From Calocera cornea HHB12733 (lineage: Eukaryota; Basidiomycota; Dacrymycetes; Dacrymycetales; Dacrymycetaceae): a DNA stretch of 64,000 nucleotides. This document shows, piece after piece, positions 10,741 to 22,538 of the stretch. A program made the translations under genes and the position numbers. Where the stretch lies: NCBI GenBank assembly GCA_001632435.1, contig KV424027.1, forward strand, positions 43,461-107,460, read 5' to 3'. The notes beneath the pieces are model-generated. The model was not told the DNA's origin and ran no database searches. It was given only the letters and a program-made list of their open reading frames with translations. The stretch's first letter is position 1; each line of letters begins with the position of its first letter.

Positions 10741-11925
10741 ATGGGCGACATCCCCCTCCCCCCCGTGTGGCAGTCGCTGCCCCCCTTCCCGGACGGCCTG
10801 ACCACCGCCCCGCTCATCACGCTGCACCTCGACAAGCTGCAAGCGCACGACCCGGAGGAAGTCGCCGCGCTCTTCAAGTGCGGCAAGGAGCTCGGCTTCT
10901 TCTATCTGGACCTGACGGGCTCGCCCGACGGCCGCAAGCTCTTCGCCGACGCGCAGGAGCTGCTCGAGCTCGAGAAGCGCTTCTTCGCACTCCCCGACGA
11001 CGAGAAGGCCGTCTGCGACCGCGACACGGTCGAGGGCGGGAGCGGGTACTATGGATGGAAGAAGATTGGCAGTGCTGTTATGGACAGCAAGGGCACGCCG
11101 GAGAGACACGAAAACTACACGGTGCGTCCCTTGCCCTCTCTTGGCGGCTTGGCGTCGCCCCTCTAGCCAAGCATTCCCCACATTACGATCTCGTCCGTCA
11201 CAATTTTGAAACTGACCAACGCTCAGATCAAAAAGGACGACATTGTTGGCAACTGCCCCCCGCTCGCCGCCCCGCAGCTGATAAAGGACAACTCTGCGCT
11301 GCTGAAGTCCTTCGTGCTCAACGCCAACGCCCAGGTCTCGCTCATGCTCTCCCTCCTGAACGACTCGCTCGGCCTCCCCCAGGGTACCCTCCCCTCGCTG
11401 CACCGCCTGCCCGCGCTCTCGGGTGATCACGTGCGCTTCATCCGCGCCCCCGCGCGCGGGGTGGGCAACTCGGACCAAACAGCGGCGGAGCACACCGACT
11501 TCGGCTCGCTGACGATCCTGTTCAACTGGCTCGGCGGGCTGCAGGTACAACTCCCCGGGTCAAAGGAGTGGGTGTACGTCCGCCCCGTGCCCGGCTGCGC
11601 CATCGTCAACCTCGGCGACGCGATGGTGAAGTTCTCCGCCGGCCTCCTGCGCAGCAACATGCACCGCGTGCTGAACCCGCCCGGCAAGCAGGCGGCTGAA
11701 ACTCGCTACTCCCTCGTCTACTTCTCCCGGCCCGAGGACGACGTCGTCATGCGCCGGCTGCAGGGCGGGCTCGTCGACCTCCAGCCGGTGAGCACGGAGC
11801 CCGAAGAGGGGTACACGAGCAAGGAGTGGATCCTACGGCGGGGGCTCGGGCCGAAGACGGCGGGGTTCAAGCCCGAGAACTGGATCAAGAGCCGCGGGAC
11901 GGAGGGCGCGAGGAGCACCGTGTGA
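10741..11925 (+). CDS. 2-oxoglutarate/Fe(II)-dependent dioxygenase (isopenicillin N synthase-like)
   Basis: Non-haem iron oxygenase of 359 residues. Exons are 10741-11121 and 11227-11925. The N-terminal DIOX_N domain (residues about 20-125) contains 'LGFFYLDLTG' and 'ELLELEKRFFALP'. The catalytic domain carries the iron triad His216-x-Asp218 (AEHTDFGS) and His273 (SNMHRVLNPP), and the Arg287-x-Ser289 pair (RYSLVYF) that binds the 2-oxoglutarate carboxylate. All key residues are present, so the enzyme should be active. The substrate cannot be read from the sequence; relatives act on natural products, pigments or small metabolites. No biosynthetic partners flank it, which argues against a dedicated cluster. 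Confidence 0.9.
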
Positions 11926-14200
11926 GTGATTACTTTTGGCTGGGACAGGGGCGACGGGAACGAAGAACACGATTAACGAACGGCTGTTTAGCGGGAAGGA
12001 ATGAGCCAGCTGAGGGTCTGACGGGGAGGCGGATGCGCGGGTTCGATCGTGTGCAATGCAGTGTAGAAATCGGATGTTGTTCTATTAGTAGCGCTGGTGA
12101 TCATGCCACTTTGCTCGAGATGCCAGAAGCACGTATTTTATGCTCATCAACCCCATAAGTCTGCTTAGGAAGCCCGTCATACGGCCTCGGCAGGAACGGC
12201 AGGGTAGACGGGTTTCAGCGACAGTACATGCTAGACTAGGGGCACGTACATGACGGCAATCTAGAAGATAGCTCTTGACCAACCCGCAGTGGTTGAGGTG
12301 CTTCTGCCCCCCTCCATGGCTCCCTACAACAGAAGACAGAGATAAGTACATCACACGTTGGCAAAGGTACGATGGGAAGCAAGGAAGCAGCCTTCTCCTC
12401 TCCTCCAGCACTGGGAGTGGAGGTTGTAGCAGACAGCACGTGATACGAAGACACCGGAATCTCCATGTGTTCGAGAAGTTGGAACAAATTCGCAAGTTGG
12501 GCCGAATCGGGAAGTTGGGTTAAAATCGAGGAAGTTGGGCACTCTCAGATCGCTGGTGTTCGAGGCTGCAGAAGCCTTCCGATGATGTGCCTGCCCTCTG
12601 CCATACACTCCCACTGAGCTGGGGTGGCTTATTCACGCTAGGAGCGAACCGCAGCTGACTGAGATATCGGTGTTCAAGAGTTCCGACACATACGTGCAGG
12701 TCAGGACGCGCTATCGTAGCTTACTCCGGACACGAAGCTACGGCAAGCACACACACTATCCGATGTTCCGAGCACACGCACATGTGCCTCGTGGGCGGTC
12801 CTCCTCCGATTGTCTCGCGTCGAGTCCTCGGCGACTTGCGTCGCACGGGATAGCACAACACTTTGCGCCTAGATAGCGTGCGCCGCAGCGCCAAGTGAAA
12901 GAGCGGAAAGTCGAGTTCCGGATAGAGCCTTTCGGGGACCGAATCTCCCGAGTTGACCACGGCTGAAGTGCATCGCCGGAGTACCCGGGCATGTCTTGTG
13001 GTGCCGATCGGCGGGCCGGGGACGCATCGCACCGGCCTTTCATCCGCTAGCATGTGGACTTCCGTCATTTGGCAAAAGTATCATGACCTTCAATGGTAAG
13101 GATGCTCTTTGGTAATAGTGAGAAGGACGTCCTACACTCCATGTGAGCTTGTATCCTGAATTAGTGAAGTAGCTGGTCCTTGCATGCTGTTTTTCGCGGT
13201 CGGTGTACTAGATGAGGCGGTGTGACGGGGCCAGACCGATTTTCCGGAGTAATGTACTGAGCCACTTGTCAATCGCACGAAGCCGACCCTGCGGAAGAGC
13301 TTGACACCGGACCTCGCACGAACGCACGCGCTTCGCGGGGATGAGAGACAGGGAGTGTATCTGCCGAGCCCTTATCATCGGCCTTCGCTTTCATTTCGGT
13401 GCTTACCAAGCAAGTTTATCATCGTCGTTTGTCACCAAAGTGAAATTGCATAATCGCCAAGGACGAAGGAAAGACGGCTCCACTGAAAAGCTTTGGCGAC
13501 ATGGATAAATATTATCCCTCGGCGCTGAGGGACCGAAGACGGCTCCAGACGGTCCCGAATCTACCTCCGATCATTATGTTTTGGTTCAATGTGCTGCCTC
13601 TAAAGGCGAAATATCACGTCTTCAGCAGCAACAGCTGCCAAAAAACGCCCACAAGCGGCGCAACAAGGTGTGATCGGGAGATCACGGGTGGTACACTGCG
13701 CCTAATAAGGAGGATGCGTTTATCGGGAGGCCTGTTGTGGGGTTATGAATTGAAGGAATTTATTCATTAATGTAGACGTGTCCTCCAACGTGCCAGTCGA
13801 TTAGTCTGCGCGAAGATGTGGCTAGGGCGCCCGATCTGTCCCGTTTTGAACACTAATATTAAATGAAAACAGCTTCACTGACGTCATAATTTTGGTCGCA
13901 CGACGACCAGAAGCCGGGCCGGGTTTGGCAAGGATCTCGATAAGGGAATGCCAAGCCAAGCTGAACAGCCAACTGCTCACGTGCAAGCACCCGAGAATAG
14001 CTCTCGGCGGTAACTCCGCTTCGCTCCTTCTTGCTGCAAAGAGTGCTTCGTCGGCACCTCCATATGGCTCTATGTCTTCTACTGAGCCACTTCAGTCGAC
14101 ATGATAACGGTTAGATACGATTGGATCTATCCAATCCCCGAGCGGAATCTCGCAGGAGAACAGAGGAAGTGCCTTGTGCCTTGAGAAAGGCCTTGGAACG

Positions 14201-14208
14201 TATATAAG
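14201..14208 (+). promoter_or_regulatory. TATA box of MFS transporter gene 1
   Basis: TATATAAG lies about 80 bases upstream of the ATG at 14289. The paralogue on the opposite strand has TATATAA at nearly the same distance (79 bases), so the promoter was duplicated with the gene. Confidence 0.75.
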
Positions 14209-14253
14209 CTCAACATGCACTCTCCGTTCCCTAGCAAGCGCCTTTTGTGTCAC

Positions 14254-14267
14254 TGCGTTCCTGAAGC
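14254..14267 (+). promoter_or_regulatory. Conserved leader motif TGCGTTCCTGAAGC, copy 1
   Basis: This 14-base motif ends 22 bases before the start codon at 14289. The same 14 bases occur upstream of the paralogue (19084-19097, minus strand) at the same distance. It lies between the TATA box and the ATG, so it is probably in the 5' UTR or at the initiation region. Confidence 0.65.
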
Positions 14268-14288
14268 CCTATCTTTGCTTCTGCCAAG

Positions 14289-15972
14289 ATGAACGGTGTA
14301 CCGCCTACCCCGATTCTACTGCTGGACGAGGAGAAGGCGACGTACGATCCTGAGACCGGCGTCTCAGAGACGCCAGTCCTTGAAAAGGATGAGGGCGTCA
14401 CTGAGTCTGACATCACCGACGGTGACGATGCGTTAAGGCTTGCTGGCACCCATGCCCATGTCTTCGACGAGAAGTACATGAAACGTCTCCGAAGAAAGAT
14501 TGTGAGATATTTTCTAGCTGTGTCCACATGATGACCCATACATTGAGCAGGACTGGCATATCATGCCCATTCTCGTCTTCGTCTACTTCACCCAGTTCCT
14601 TGACAAAAACATGTTCGTTGCGATTTCCACTTAGAACCGCAATGGCCCTGCTAAGCCGCGTTCCAGCTTGAGTTATGCAAGTATCATGGGGTTCCCCGTC
14701 AAGGGGATCTATTACAACGACGTCGCCCAAGCTTTCTACATGGGCTTCCTGATCTGGATGTTTCCGACTCAGTACATCGGGCAGAAGTTCCCGATTGCCA
14801 AGTACCTTGGCGTGCATATTATCCTCTGGGGCTGCCTTGTTATGCTCCACGCCGTCTGCTACAACTTCTCCGGCTTCTACGCCCTCCGATTCTTCCTCGG
14901 CACCCTCGAGGCGTGCGTATCACCCACGCTGATTCTCATCATCAGCATGTGGTATAAGTCCAACGAGCGCGCCTCCCGCATTGGCTGGTTCTACGCTGGC
15001 AACCTTTCGACCTCGGTCGTCGGCGGCGGTGTCGCGTATGGCATCACTTGGTACGAGGGTGGCCTTGCCCAGTGGAAGCTCCTGTACATCATCCTCGGTG
15101 CCCTCGCCATCTCTTGCGGCATCTGGGTGGTGCTCGCCCTCCCCGACTCACCCGTCACCGCCAAGTTCCTCACGGAGGAGGAGAAGATCGCCGCACTCGA
15201 GCGCGTGCGCCTTGACCAGGCCGGTACCCACAACAAGCACATCAAGAAATACCAAATCATCGAGGCCTTCAAGGATATCCGCACATGGATCATGTTCCTT
15301 ATCATCATGTGCGTTGGTATCCCGAACGGCGGCAACTCGGCCTTCAGCAACATCATCACCAAGAGCTTCGGCTGGACCGAGCAACAGACCCTGCTCCTCG
15401 ACATGCCCCGTGCGGCTATTGGTGGCTTTGCCGTCGTCGCCGTCGGCTGGCTCTCCGACCGCATCAACGACCGCATGACTCTGATTCTCATCTTCACGAT
15501 CCCAACTTTGGTCGGCATGATCATCATGACGACCATGCAGTACTCTGGGAAGAAGGGTGTGCTCCAGTTCGCCCAGCTTGTGCAGAACCTGTCCGCGCCT
15601 GGCTTCCCCCTCTGCTATGCATGGAATGCGAGCAATACGGGTGGACACACGAAGAAGGTCACAGTGAACTCGATGACGCTCTTCACCTTCGGCGTTGGCT
15701 CCGTCGTCGGCACGTACATCTTCCTGCCCGCCAACGCTCCCGGATACATTCCCGGCAAGGCCGCCATCGTCGTCCTGACCGTGGTGATGATGTGCTGCTG
15801 CGTGGCGATGGCGTATGTGAACATCCGCTGGAACCGGCAGAAGAAGGCGGCGCTCGCAAAGCTGATCGAGGAGAAGGGTTGGTCGGAGGAGGATGTCGAG
15901 CGCGAGCGCGAGAAGGCTGCCTTCCTTGACTTGACCGACAGGGAGAACGTCTTCTTCGTCTACACCCGATGA
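14289..15972 (+). CDS. MFS transporter, anion:cation symporter (Dal5/allantoate permease-like) family, copy 1
   Basis: Plasma-membrane transporter of 526 residues. Exons are 14289-14501, 14551-14612 and 14667-15972. A cytosolic N-terminus of about 75 residues precedes 12 predicted helices. Family marks are 'FTQFLDKNILSYASIMG' in helix 1, 'LRFFLGTLEACVSPTLI' in helix 4, 'SMWYKSNERASRIGWFYAGN' after it, and the loop-8/9 'GWLSDRINDR'. These fit the fungal ACS group that carries carboxylated nitrogen compounds, vitamins or organic acids; the substrate is not determined. The second intron (14613-14666) interrupts the Ile codon of DKNILSY and is absent from the paralogue at 17442-19062, which confirms the junction. 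The N-terminal motif 'GTHAHVFDEKYM.RLRRKI' is identical in both copies. Confidence 0.9.
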
Positions 15973-16213
15973 GTGCAGCTCAGATATTCCAAATCCATGT
16001 TGCGGCGTCTTCGCTTGTTATAGCCATCGTTATAAAATGTCGTTATGGAGTTCATCGTTGTCCCCGCTCGCTTCTGAGTTCGGTACGCAATCGGAGCTTC
16101 TCGGGTAGACTGGCAATTCCTCTTGCAGTGAACGGTTCGGTGTGTAATCCTTGTAGTGTGCGGGTTGAACCGGGTAACAGTTCTCCAGCAGAGCCGTCGT
16201 AATCCCTCATCCC

Positions 16214-17281
16214 CTAGCCTTTTCCACCGGAGGTCCCGTGGACCCAATCCAGCCACCCCATCGCCCCAAAGTTCTTCACGAACGCCTCGTGGTGATAGTC
16301 GTGGAAACGCGCTGCACTGACCCACTTGAACGATCGAGGGCTTGCGGACATGGGCGGAGTGGCTGGCTTGGTAGGAGACGCGTACTGTTCTCCTGCAGAA
16401 GAGGGATCGGTTATGGCGCTGCGCGGTTGGCGTGGTGATTGGGAGCTGGGGTTGCTGACCGGGTTTGGTGGTGAAGATGGGAGAAACAAGGACTCGCTCA
16501 AGCGCAGTAGAGTGTCCACCGTAGGCACTAAATCGTACCCGCTATGCACCGTAGCCGTTTCCCCCAGCTCCAAGGCCAAGAAGGCCCACCATGTCAAGGC
16601 ATGGACCCTCAGCAGCGCCGGTCCAGCCAATATCGGCAGCACGTTGGCCACAATATGCTCGATGGGGTGCGCGTACTGCGCTGCGAGCGCGATGGGGGCG
16701 GTGAAGAGGTGGTGCTGCTTGTGGATAGACTTGTAGAGCGATGGGCGGTGCAGGAGTCGATGGGAGTAATAAAATAAGGGCTCGCGGATGAGCATGCAGA
16801 GGATGATATCGCGTGCGAAGGAAAGTGGTGTGGGGAAGGTGACAGAGACGAGGAAGGCAGGTGGAAGCGAGAGGCGCACAGTGGCGGTATGTAGCAGGAG
16901 CTGAAGCGGGAGCGCGATGAGGAAGTTGTTTACTGCGACGACACGCATACAGCGCAGGATCTCCCCTCGAGAAGGCGTCTTGGACGGTTGGATTTTCCAC
17001 GGCTTCGCCCATGCGGGCTGAGTAATGTCGAGGATGAGATAGAGGAGTGCCGGCACCCAGAAGGCAAGGATTTGGACGAGCTGGGTGCCAACGGTGATGA
17101 GATCGTTCGGGTCGTATGAGACGACGATATGTGCCCAGCGGTGTTGGAGGGCTTCCATATTTGTTGAAGATAAGCGCTGGATCGAAGCGCGGGGAGTGAG
17201 TGGATGGTGATGAGAATGCGGGGTAGATTTTATCGCAGAAAGGAAGGCATGTGATTCCGAGTCAGGGTCACATGCCGACAC
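16214..17281 (-). CDS. Sterol desaturase / fatty acid hydroxylase superfamily protein
   Basis: Integral membrane di-iron oxygenase of 355 residues encoded by one exon. An internal start at Met42 is possible. Four or more hydrophobic segments are present. The histidine clusters of the family are visible: HRLLH (174-178), HKQHH (187-191), YAHPIEH (203-209) and HDYHH (327-331). These residues coordinate the two irons, so the enzyme looks competent. A Ser/Pro-rich insertion of about 55 residues (about 262-316) separates the third and fourth clusters, which is longer than in most relatives. The gene sits between two convergent MFS paralogues and is transcribed toward copy 1. Its substrate (sterol, fatty acyl or other lipid) is unknown. 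Confidence 0.85.
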   Translation of the reverse strand: MSACDPDSESHAFLSAIKSTPHSHHHPLTPRASIQRLSSTNMEALQHRWAHIVVSYDPNDLITVGTQLVQILAFWVPALLYLILDITQPAWAKPWKIQPSKTPSRGEILRCMRVVAVNNFLIALPLQLLLHTATVRLSLPPAFLVSVTFPTPLSFARDIILCMLIREPLFYYSHRLLHRPSLYKSIHKQHHLFTAPIALAAQYAHPIEHIVANVLPILAGPALLRVHALTWWAFLALELGETATVHSGYDLVPTVDTLLRLSESLFLPSSPPNPVSNPSSQSPRQPRSAITDPSSAGEQYASPTKPATPPMSASPRSFKWVSAARFHDYHHEAFVKNFGAMGWLDWVHGTSGGKG

Positions 17282-17441
17282 TCAGGGTCCAATAGCCGAA
17301 CCGACGGAGCCGAATCGAGATAGCCGGAGACGCCCGTTCTTCAGCAGCGATGCCGGGGCCGGGAGAGGTGCACGGTCTATTACACTAACTATGACAACAA
17401 GTAGCTCGCTATGCGCATACAATACCAGCAGTAAAAGTAGC

Positions 17442-19062
17442 TCAGCGGGTGTAGACAAAGAAGATGTTCTCCCTGTCGGTGAGATCCATGAACGCGGCCT
17501 TCTCACGCTCCCTCTCCACGTCCTCCTCCGTCCAGCCCTTCTCCGCGATCATCTTGTCCAGCGCCGCCTTCTTCTCCCGGTTCCACCGCATGTTCACGTA
17601 CGCCATCACCACGCAGCAGCACATCATCACGGCGGTAAGCACGACGATCGCTGCCTTGCCGGGGATATAGCCGGGCGCATCCTTGGGCAGGAAGATGTAC
17701 GTGCCGACGACGGAGCCAACGCCGAAAGTGAAGAGCGTCATCGAGTTGACGGTGACCTTCTTGGTATGACCGCCGGTATTGCTCGCGTTCCACGCGTAAC
17801 AGAGGGGGAAACCAGGTGAAGACAGGTTCTGGATGAGCTGCGCGAACTGAAGCACGCCGCGTTTACCAGAGTACTGCATGGTCGTCATGATGATCATGCC
17901 GACCAAAGTGGGGATGGTGAAGATCAGGACAAGGGTCATGCGGTCATTGATGCGGTCGGAGAGCCATCCCACTGCGACGACGGCGAATCCGCCGATAGCC
18001 GTCCGTGGCATGTCCAGCAGGAGGGACTCGCGAGACGTCCAGCCGAAACTCTTGGTAATGATGTTGCTGAACGCCGAGTTGCCGCCGTTGGGAACGCCCA
18101 CGCACATGATGATGATGAACATGATCCATGTGCGGATGTCCTTGAACGTCTCGATGATCTGGTACTTCTTGATGTGCTTGTTGTGGGTGCCGCCCTGGTC
18201 GAGCCGGACGCGCTCGAGCGCGGCGATGCGCTCCTCCTTGGTGAGGAACTTGGCAGTGACGGGTGAGTCGGGGAGGGCGAGCACCACCCAGATGCCGCAA
18301 GAGATGGCGAGCGCGCCGAGCACAATGTACAGCAGCTTCCACTGGGCGATGCCGCCCTCGTAGAAGGTGATGCCGTACGCGACGCCGCCTCCCACCACGG
18401 ACGTCGAAAGATTGCCAGCGTAGAACCAGCCAATGCGGCTGGCGCGCTCGTTCTGCTTGTACCACATCGAGACGATGAGGATGAGGGTTGGCGATACGCA
18501 TGCCTCGAGGCAGCCCAGGAAGAAACGCAGCGCGTAGAAGCCGGAGAAGTTGTAGCACACGGCGTGCAGCATCACGACACCGCCCCAGATGATGATGTGC
18601 GTGCCGAGGTACTTGGCGAGAGGGAACTTCTGCCCGAGATACTGCGTCGGAAACATCCAGACGAGGAAACCCATGTAGAACGCTTGGGCGACGTCGTTGT
18701 ACCAGATACCGGTGACAGGGAATCCCATGATACTCGCGTAGGAAAGAATGTTCTTGTCGAGGAACTGGGTGAAGTAGACAAAGATGAGAATGGGCATGAT
18801 GTGCCAGTCCTACATATGCGATGAGTCATCGTGAGGTAAACGCTAGAAGAGACCTCACAATCTTTCTCCGGAGACGGAGCATGTACTTCTCATCAAAGAC
18901 ATGGGCATGGGTGCCAGCGAGCTTCAGGGCATCGTCACCGTCAGTAAGGTCCGACTCGCTGCCTTCCTCAACGACCGGCATAACAGTGGCGCCAGCTTCG
19001 GCATCGAGCGTCTTCTTCTCGTCCTCAAGAGACACGATCGGGGAAGGGGGGACGGCGGACAT
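17442..19062 (-). CDS. MFS transporter, anion:cation symporter (Dal5/allantoate permease-like) family, copy 2
   Basis: Close paralogue of the transporter at 14289-15972, in the opposite orientation, 523 residues. There are two exons: 19062-18859 and 18809-17442. The first intron is at the same place as in copy 1 (after RLRRKI); the second intron of copy 1 is missing. All landmarks are preserved: DKNILSYASIMG, LGCLEACVSPTL, SMWYKQNERASRIGWFYAGN, GWLSDRINDR, and the C-terminal 'DLTDRENIFFVYTR', nearly identical to copy 1. Differences cluster in the N-terminal acidic tail and scattered loop positions. No inactivating change is visible, so both copies are probably functional. Confidence 0.9.
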
Positions 19063-19083
19063 TTTGGAAGAAGCAGGGCCGAA

Positions 19084-19097
19084 GCTTCAGGAACGCA
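19084..19097 (-). promoter_or_regulatory. Conserved leader motif TGCGTTCCTGAAGC, copy 2
   Basis: Identical to the motif at 14254-14267 and at the same spacing (22 bases) from the start codon of the paralogous transporter (19062). Confidence 0.65.
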
Positions 19098-19140
19098 ATA
19101 GGCCAATGCGCGTGCTAGTCCAGGCACCTCCTCCTCGAGG

Positions 19141-19147
19141 TTATATA
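19141..19147 (-). promoter_or_regulatory. TATA box of MFS transporter gene 2
   Basis: TATATAA on the minus strand, 79 bases upstream of the ATG at 19062; counterpart of the element at 14201-14208. Confidence 0.75.
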
Positions 19148-20596
19148 GGTTGTCCATACGCGTTGCCAAGCGAGAGAGACCGCCATCTATATTCCTGCAG
19201 GATTCCGTACGGCAGGAGAAGCAGTCTATCACATATAGGCTTATCGTTATGGCAGAGTGGCTGAAAGGAACAATGAGCTCCATATGGAGTCGGAATTCAA
19301 TTGCGAACGACGCATCCGTGGTGAAGGTTGACGGAGAGAAGGAAGCGCCCTGAGGGCCCGCCGATACGCGCTTCGGTTGGATTCTGGTGGCTGTGCACGT
19401 GGTCACGTCGAATGTCTCATGGAGTTTGCTTGGCCTCCTTGGCAACCCGTCGCTATCATGCCTCTCCAGCGACGCCCCGCGGACGCTTGTCCGAAGATTA
19501 ATGTGCTTCCAATTCAGTTCGGAGTTACGCTGGACATGATCGGGAAGTATGATCCACTCAATAGGAGGTGTGCCCCGTTCCGTGCCCAATTTCGCAGCAG
19601 AAGCGACCTCACATTTACTCCCCGCACGATAACATTCTTGCCAAGCCACAGCACCACTCAGGCCGTTGGACGCCCATTCGGATCGCGTGTCCCGGAATTG
19701 TACAGCGAGAATTGTTGGAGTTTCCCTGTTGGGATATGCGGGCGCTTGGCAGCGTCAGCCAAGCGCAGCAACGGCGGTTTAGAGCCCAAAACGAAGTCAT
19801 TGCTGTCAACTTTTGCCGGTCCGCGATAAGGCTTTTGCTCCCTTTCGGTCCAGCACTGGCACTGGGTGCGAACCTCCGACGCCAAAGTCGGCCCGTCGTG
19901 CCAAAGTCGTGCCGCTGCTGAGAAATACGCTGCAGGGGTCACCGAGTCGGCCGGTCGCTCCAAGCCTCTGAGGAGCATCCCCTCCTTTCAGCTGACGCGC
20001 ATTGTTAGTCGCAGCTGGCCGGCCAAACAGCGCGAGCCTGTGAAGGCTTGTCTGCCATTAGTCGTCAGACTGACGCATATTATTCCCACTTCGGACATAT
20101 TGCAGCATCCTGAGAGCCGCCAGATCACCAGGTACGTCCCTTCTCCAAGCGACCGAGCCGGGATGCCCCGCGCTCCCAACATGCCCTCCGCAAGGAAAAC
20201 CGGTTGCGGTCCGTCGGCGATCGGCAACCCCCAGCGTGGTGATACTGTGCCTATCAGTTTTGATCGGTGGGACATCGGCAGGGGCGCGTGCGGGAAGATG
20301 GGCGCGTAGGCTTGGCGAGAAGAGAGTCCACACGCAACGCAAGCCCGCGCGCCTTATGAGGGGATGAAGGCCGCGGTGGCGTCCATGATCTCCCGGACGG
20401 ACTGGCAGTTGACATGAGGAGTCACTTGTGTCCCGATGCCATGTTGAAGCGTTCCCTCTCGTGCACTGATGCGCGGGCTGTAGGTGCTGCAACACATTCA
20501 GCCGATAGAGTGGACATGACAATACAATTCTTTGACTTGACTTGACTTGACTAACCATACATTCATTGTACACCGCTCTATCTTCGCCTGCCGCCC
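19148..20596. other. Intergenic region, no gene seen
   Basis: About 1.45 kb containing the distal promoter of MFS copy 2 and the 3' flank of the methylesterase gene. No coding frame is supported. A short ACTTG(A/G) tandem lies near 20531-20551. Confidence 0.6.
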
Positions 20597-22225
20597 CTAG
20601 CGCTCCCCCACCCTCTTCACGCCCACCCTAACCCGCTCGTTCCTCCTCCAGAACTCGACCACCACCTCCGCGCTCTTTGCAGGGTCGTCCTCCTGCAGAT
20701 GGTGCCCCACGCCGGGGAGGACGACGAGCTGGAACTTGCCCTGCATCTGGCCGATCATGAGCGGCTTGTCGAGCCGCTCTGCGCCGGCGAGGAGGAGCAA
20801 GCGGGCGGCGCGGGCGGTCAGGAAACGCGTGGAGAGGGAGGTGAACCAGCCTGGGATGGGTGCGCCGTTTCAGTCACCACTTTCGTAGGAATGGCGCCGG
20901 AAGGGTAGGGAAAGGAAACGCACCTTCCCAGAAAGGCTCCGTCTTCTCCAGCGGGGCTCGCCAGACCCACTGCACCTCCGCGCGCGCATCCGCATCCTCA
21001 TTCTTGACGAACAGCGCGGGCACAGAGATCCGCGCCGACTGCAGATTCCGGATGGTGTTGTTCCCGACGCTGCGGGCATGTCAGATGGTGCACATCACAA
21101 GTCGTATGTGATAGGGTACAGGCGGCTCAAGGATGGAAGGTGGGGATGTGTGAGTGGGGAGAGGGGACGTACTGCCACTGGATGGCCTTCTCGAGCGAAG
21201 GGAACCCCTTCGGCCTCGTGAGGAGCAAGCTGCGCATATGCGGCAGCGCCTCCAATGCCGTGCCTACGCGAAACAGAAACACATATCATCAGCATTGCTG
21301 TATCCATTTTTTTCGCCCTACCCGAGCGTGGGGAGGAGAAGGAGTGATGCGCACCCTCGACAACATCAATCACCGCCACGCCCGTCACCCCATAACCCCT
21401 CTCCAGGAGCTCGGGAAGGACGCCAAGCACCACCGAAGCGCCCATGGAGTGACCGACAAGGACGAGGTTGGGCGCCTCGGAGGGCGTGGGGAAGAGGGTT
21501 GTGAGAAGGGAGAGGAGATCGAGCGAGAGGTCGGGTTGGGAGAGGAGGAGATCGCCTGAGGGCCCCGAGGTTGATGTCGTCTTGCCTAAGTAGTGTCATA
21601 TGAGTGGAAGGCATGGTAGGGGCGACGGAGGGAAAGGCGTACCATGTCCCCGACAGTCCGCCGCCAGCACGCCGCACTCGCCCTTACTCTGCTCCCTCAC
21701 CTCCTTCGCAAACATCGCAAAACTCAGCGCGCCGCTTCCCGCTCCGTGGTGCGCGACCAGCAGGGCGCCCTTCCCGTTGCCGTTCGCCTCGCCGGGACGG
21801 ACGAGGGGCGGGGTGTAGTATAAGCGCACTTCGAGCTGCCGGGCGGGGAGGGAGAGGGAGAGGGACTGGTCGAAGTAGCCCGCTGCACTCAGCGGGGTGT
21901 AGTCCACCGGTACGCGCGAGCGGTGGGAAAGGCGCGGTATGGTGTTCCTCCATCCCCGCAACCGGCGTCAGCGTTGGCTGGTTTGTGGGGGGGAAGCAGG
22001 GACGCACAGGGAAGGAAGCTCGCCCACGCTGTCCTCGTCATCCATCTCCTCGTCTTCCGCGTGCGCCGATTCGCCCTCTTCGCCTGTACCAAGGCCCATG
22101 TCTACGTCCCCTCCTCCCTCTCCGTCCTCCGCCTCCGCGCCTGGGGCACGCGTCTCCCATGGCGGTAGCGGAGGGAGTTTGGCCATGCGCGCTCTGAGGG
22201 CTGAGCGGTAGAGGTCGTCTGCCAT
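20597..22225 (-). CDS. PPE1: Protein phosphatase methylesterase (PME-1 type)
   Basis: Alpha/beta-hydrolase that removes the C-terminal methyl ester of PP2A catalytic subunits, 414 residues. Exons (minus) are 22225-22008, 21947-21643, 21585-21355, 21263-21173, 21069-20924 and 20850-20597, with phase kept at all five introns. The N-terminus is acidic and low-complexity. The core has 'LLVAHHGAGSGALSF', 'CRGHG', the nucleophile elbow GHSMG with catalytic Ser221, and the C-terminal 'GVGHHLQEDDP' supplying the histidine. Length and order match PPME1/Ppe1. It starts 313 bases from a divergent gene at 22539. Regulation is not evident. Confidence 0.92.
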
Positions 22226-22538
22226 CTTTGTGGATGTATGGTGTCGTGTATTGCTATCGTATGGTATCGGTATTGTAGAAACAGAAGGTGGGGTATCAAT
22301 GTAGTTTTGTCGTGTCGTGTGCGGGGGGGACGGGCGATGGCGATGGGGTGAATGTGACGGCGTGCGAGGCCGCACGTGAGTGAGTCGATTCCGACTTCGG
22401 ATCCTGGCCAGTCATTGTTCCCGCGGCTGTGTGTCGAGTCATCGACGGTGCGCTTCTGTTCCATGAACTAGTTCAGATCGCTACTTGCACTGGAGGAAAC
22501 CAAGTCATCTGCTGGGAAGATCGACGCTGCTCACAACG
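22226..22538. promoter_or_regulatory. Divergent intergenic region
   Basis: About 310 bases between the methylesterase start and the start of the PD-(D/E)XK-like gene on the other strand; it must contain both promoters. No TATA box was recognised. Confidence 0.4.

Larger units (their letters stand above)
11926..14288. other. Long intergenic region, no gene seen
   Basis: About 2.36 kb, visibly richer in A+T than the surrounding genes, with no supported gene. AAGTTGGG-type units recur at about 12476-12540. A TGACGTCA site (CRE-like, a bZIP palindrome) lies near 13879. The right end is the promoter of the MFS gene. Old transposon remnants are possible but were not recognised. Confidence 0.6.

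Noticed and set aside
12030..12060. GGTTCGATC resembling a tRNA B box
   Set aside because: No A box or acceptor stem at the required spacing; no cloverleaf can be drawn.
13501..13770. Plus-strand frame of about 89 codons in the long intergenic region
   Set aside because: No recognisable domain, no splice signals and a composition like the surrounding AT-richer non-coding DNA.
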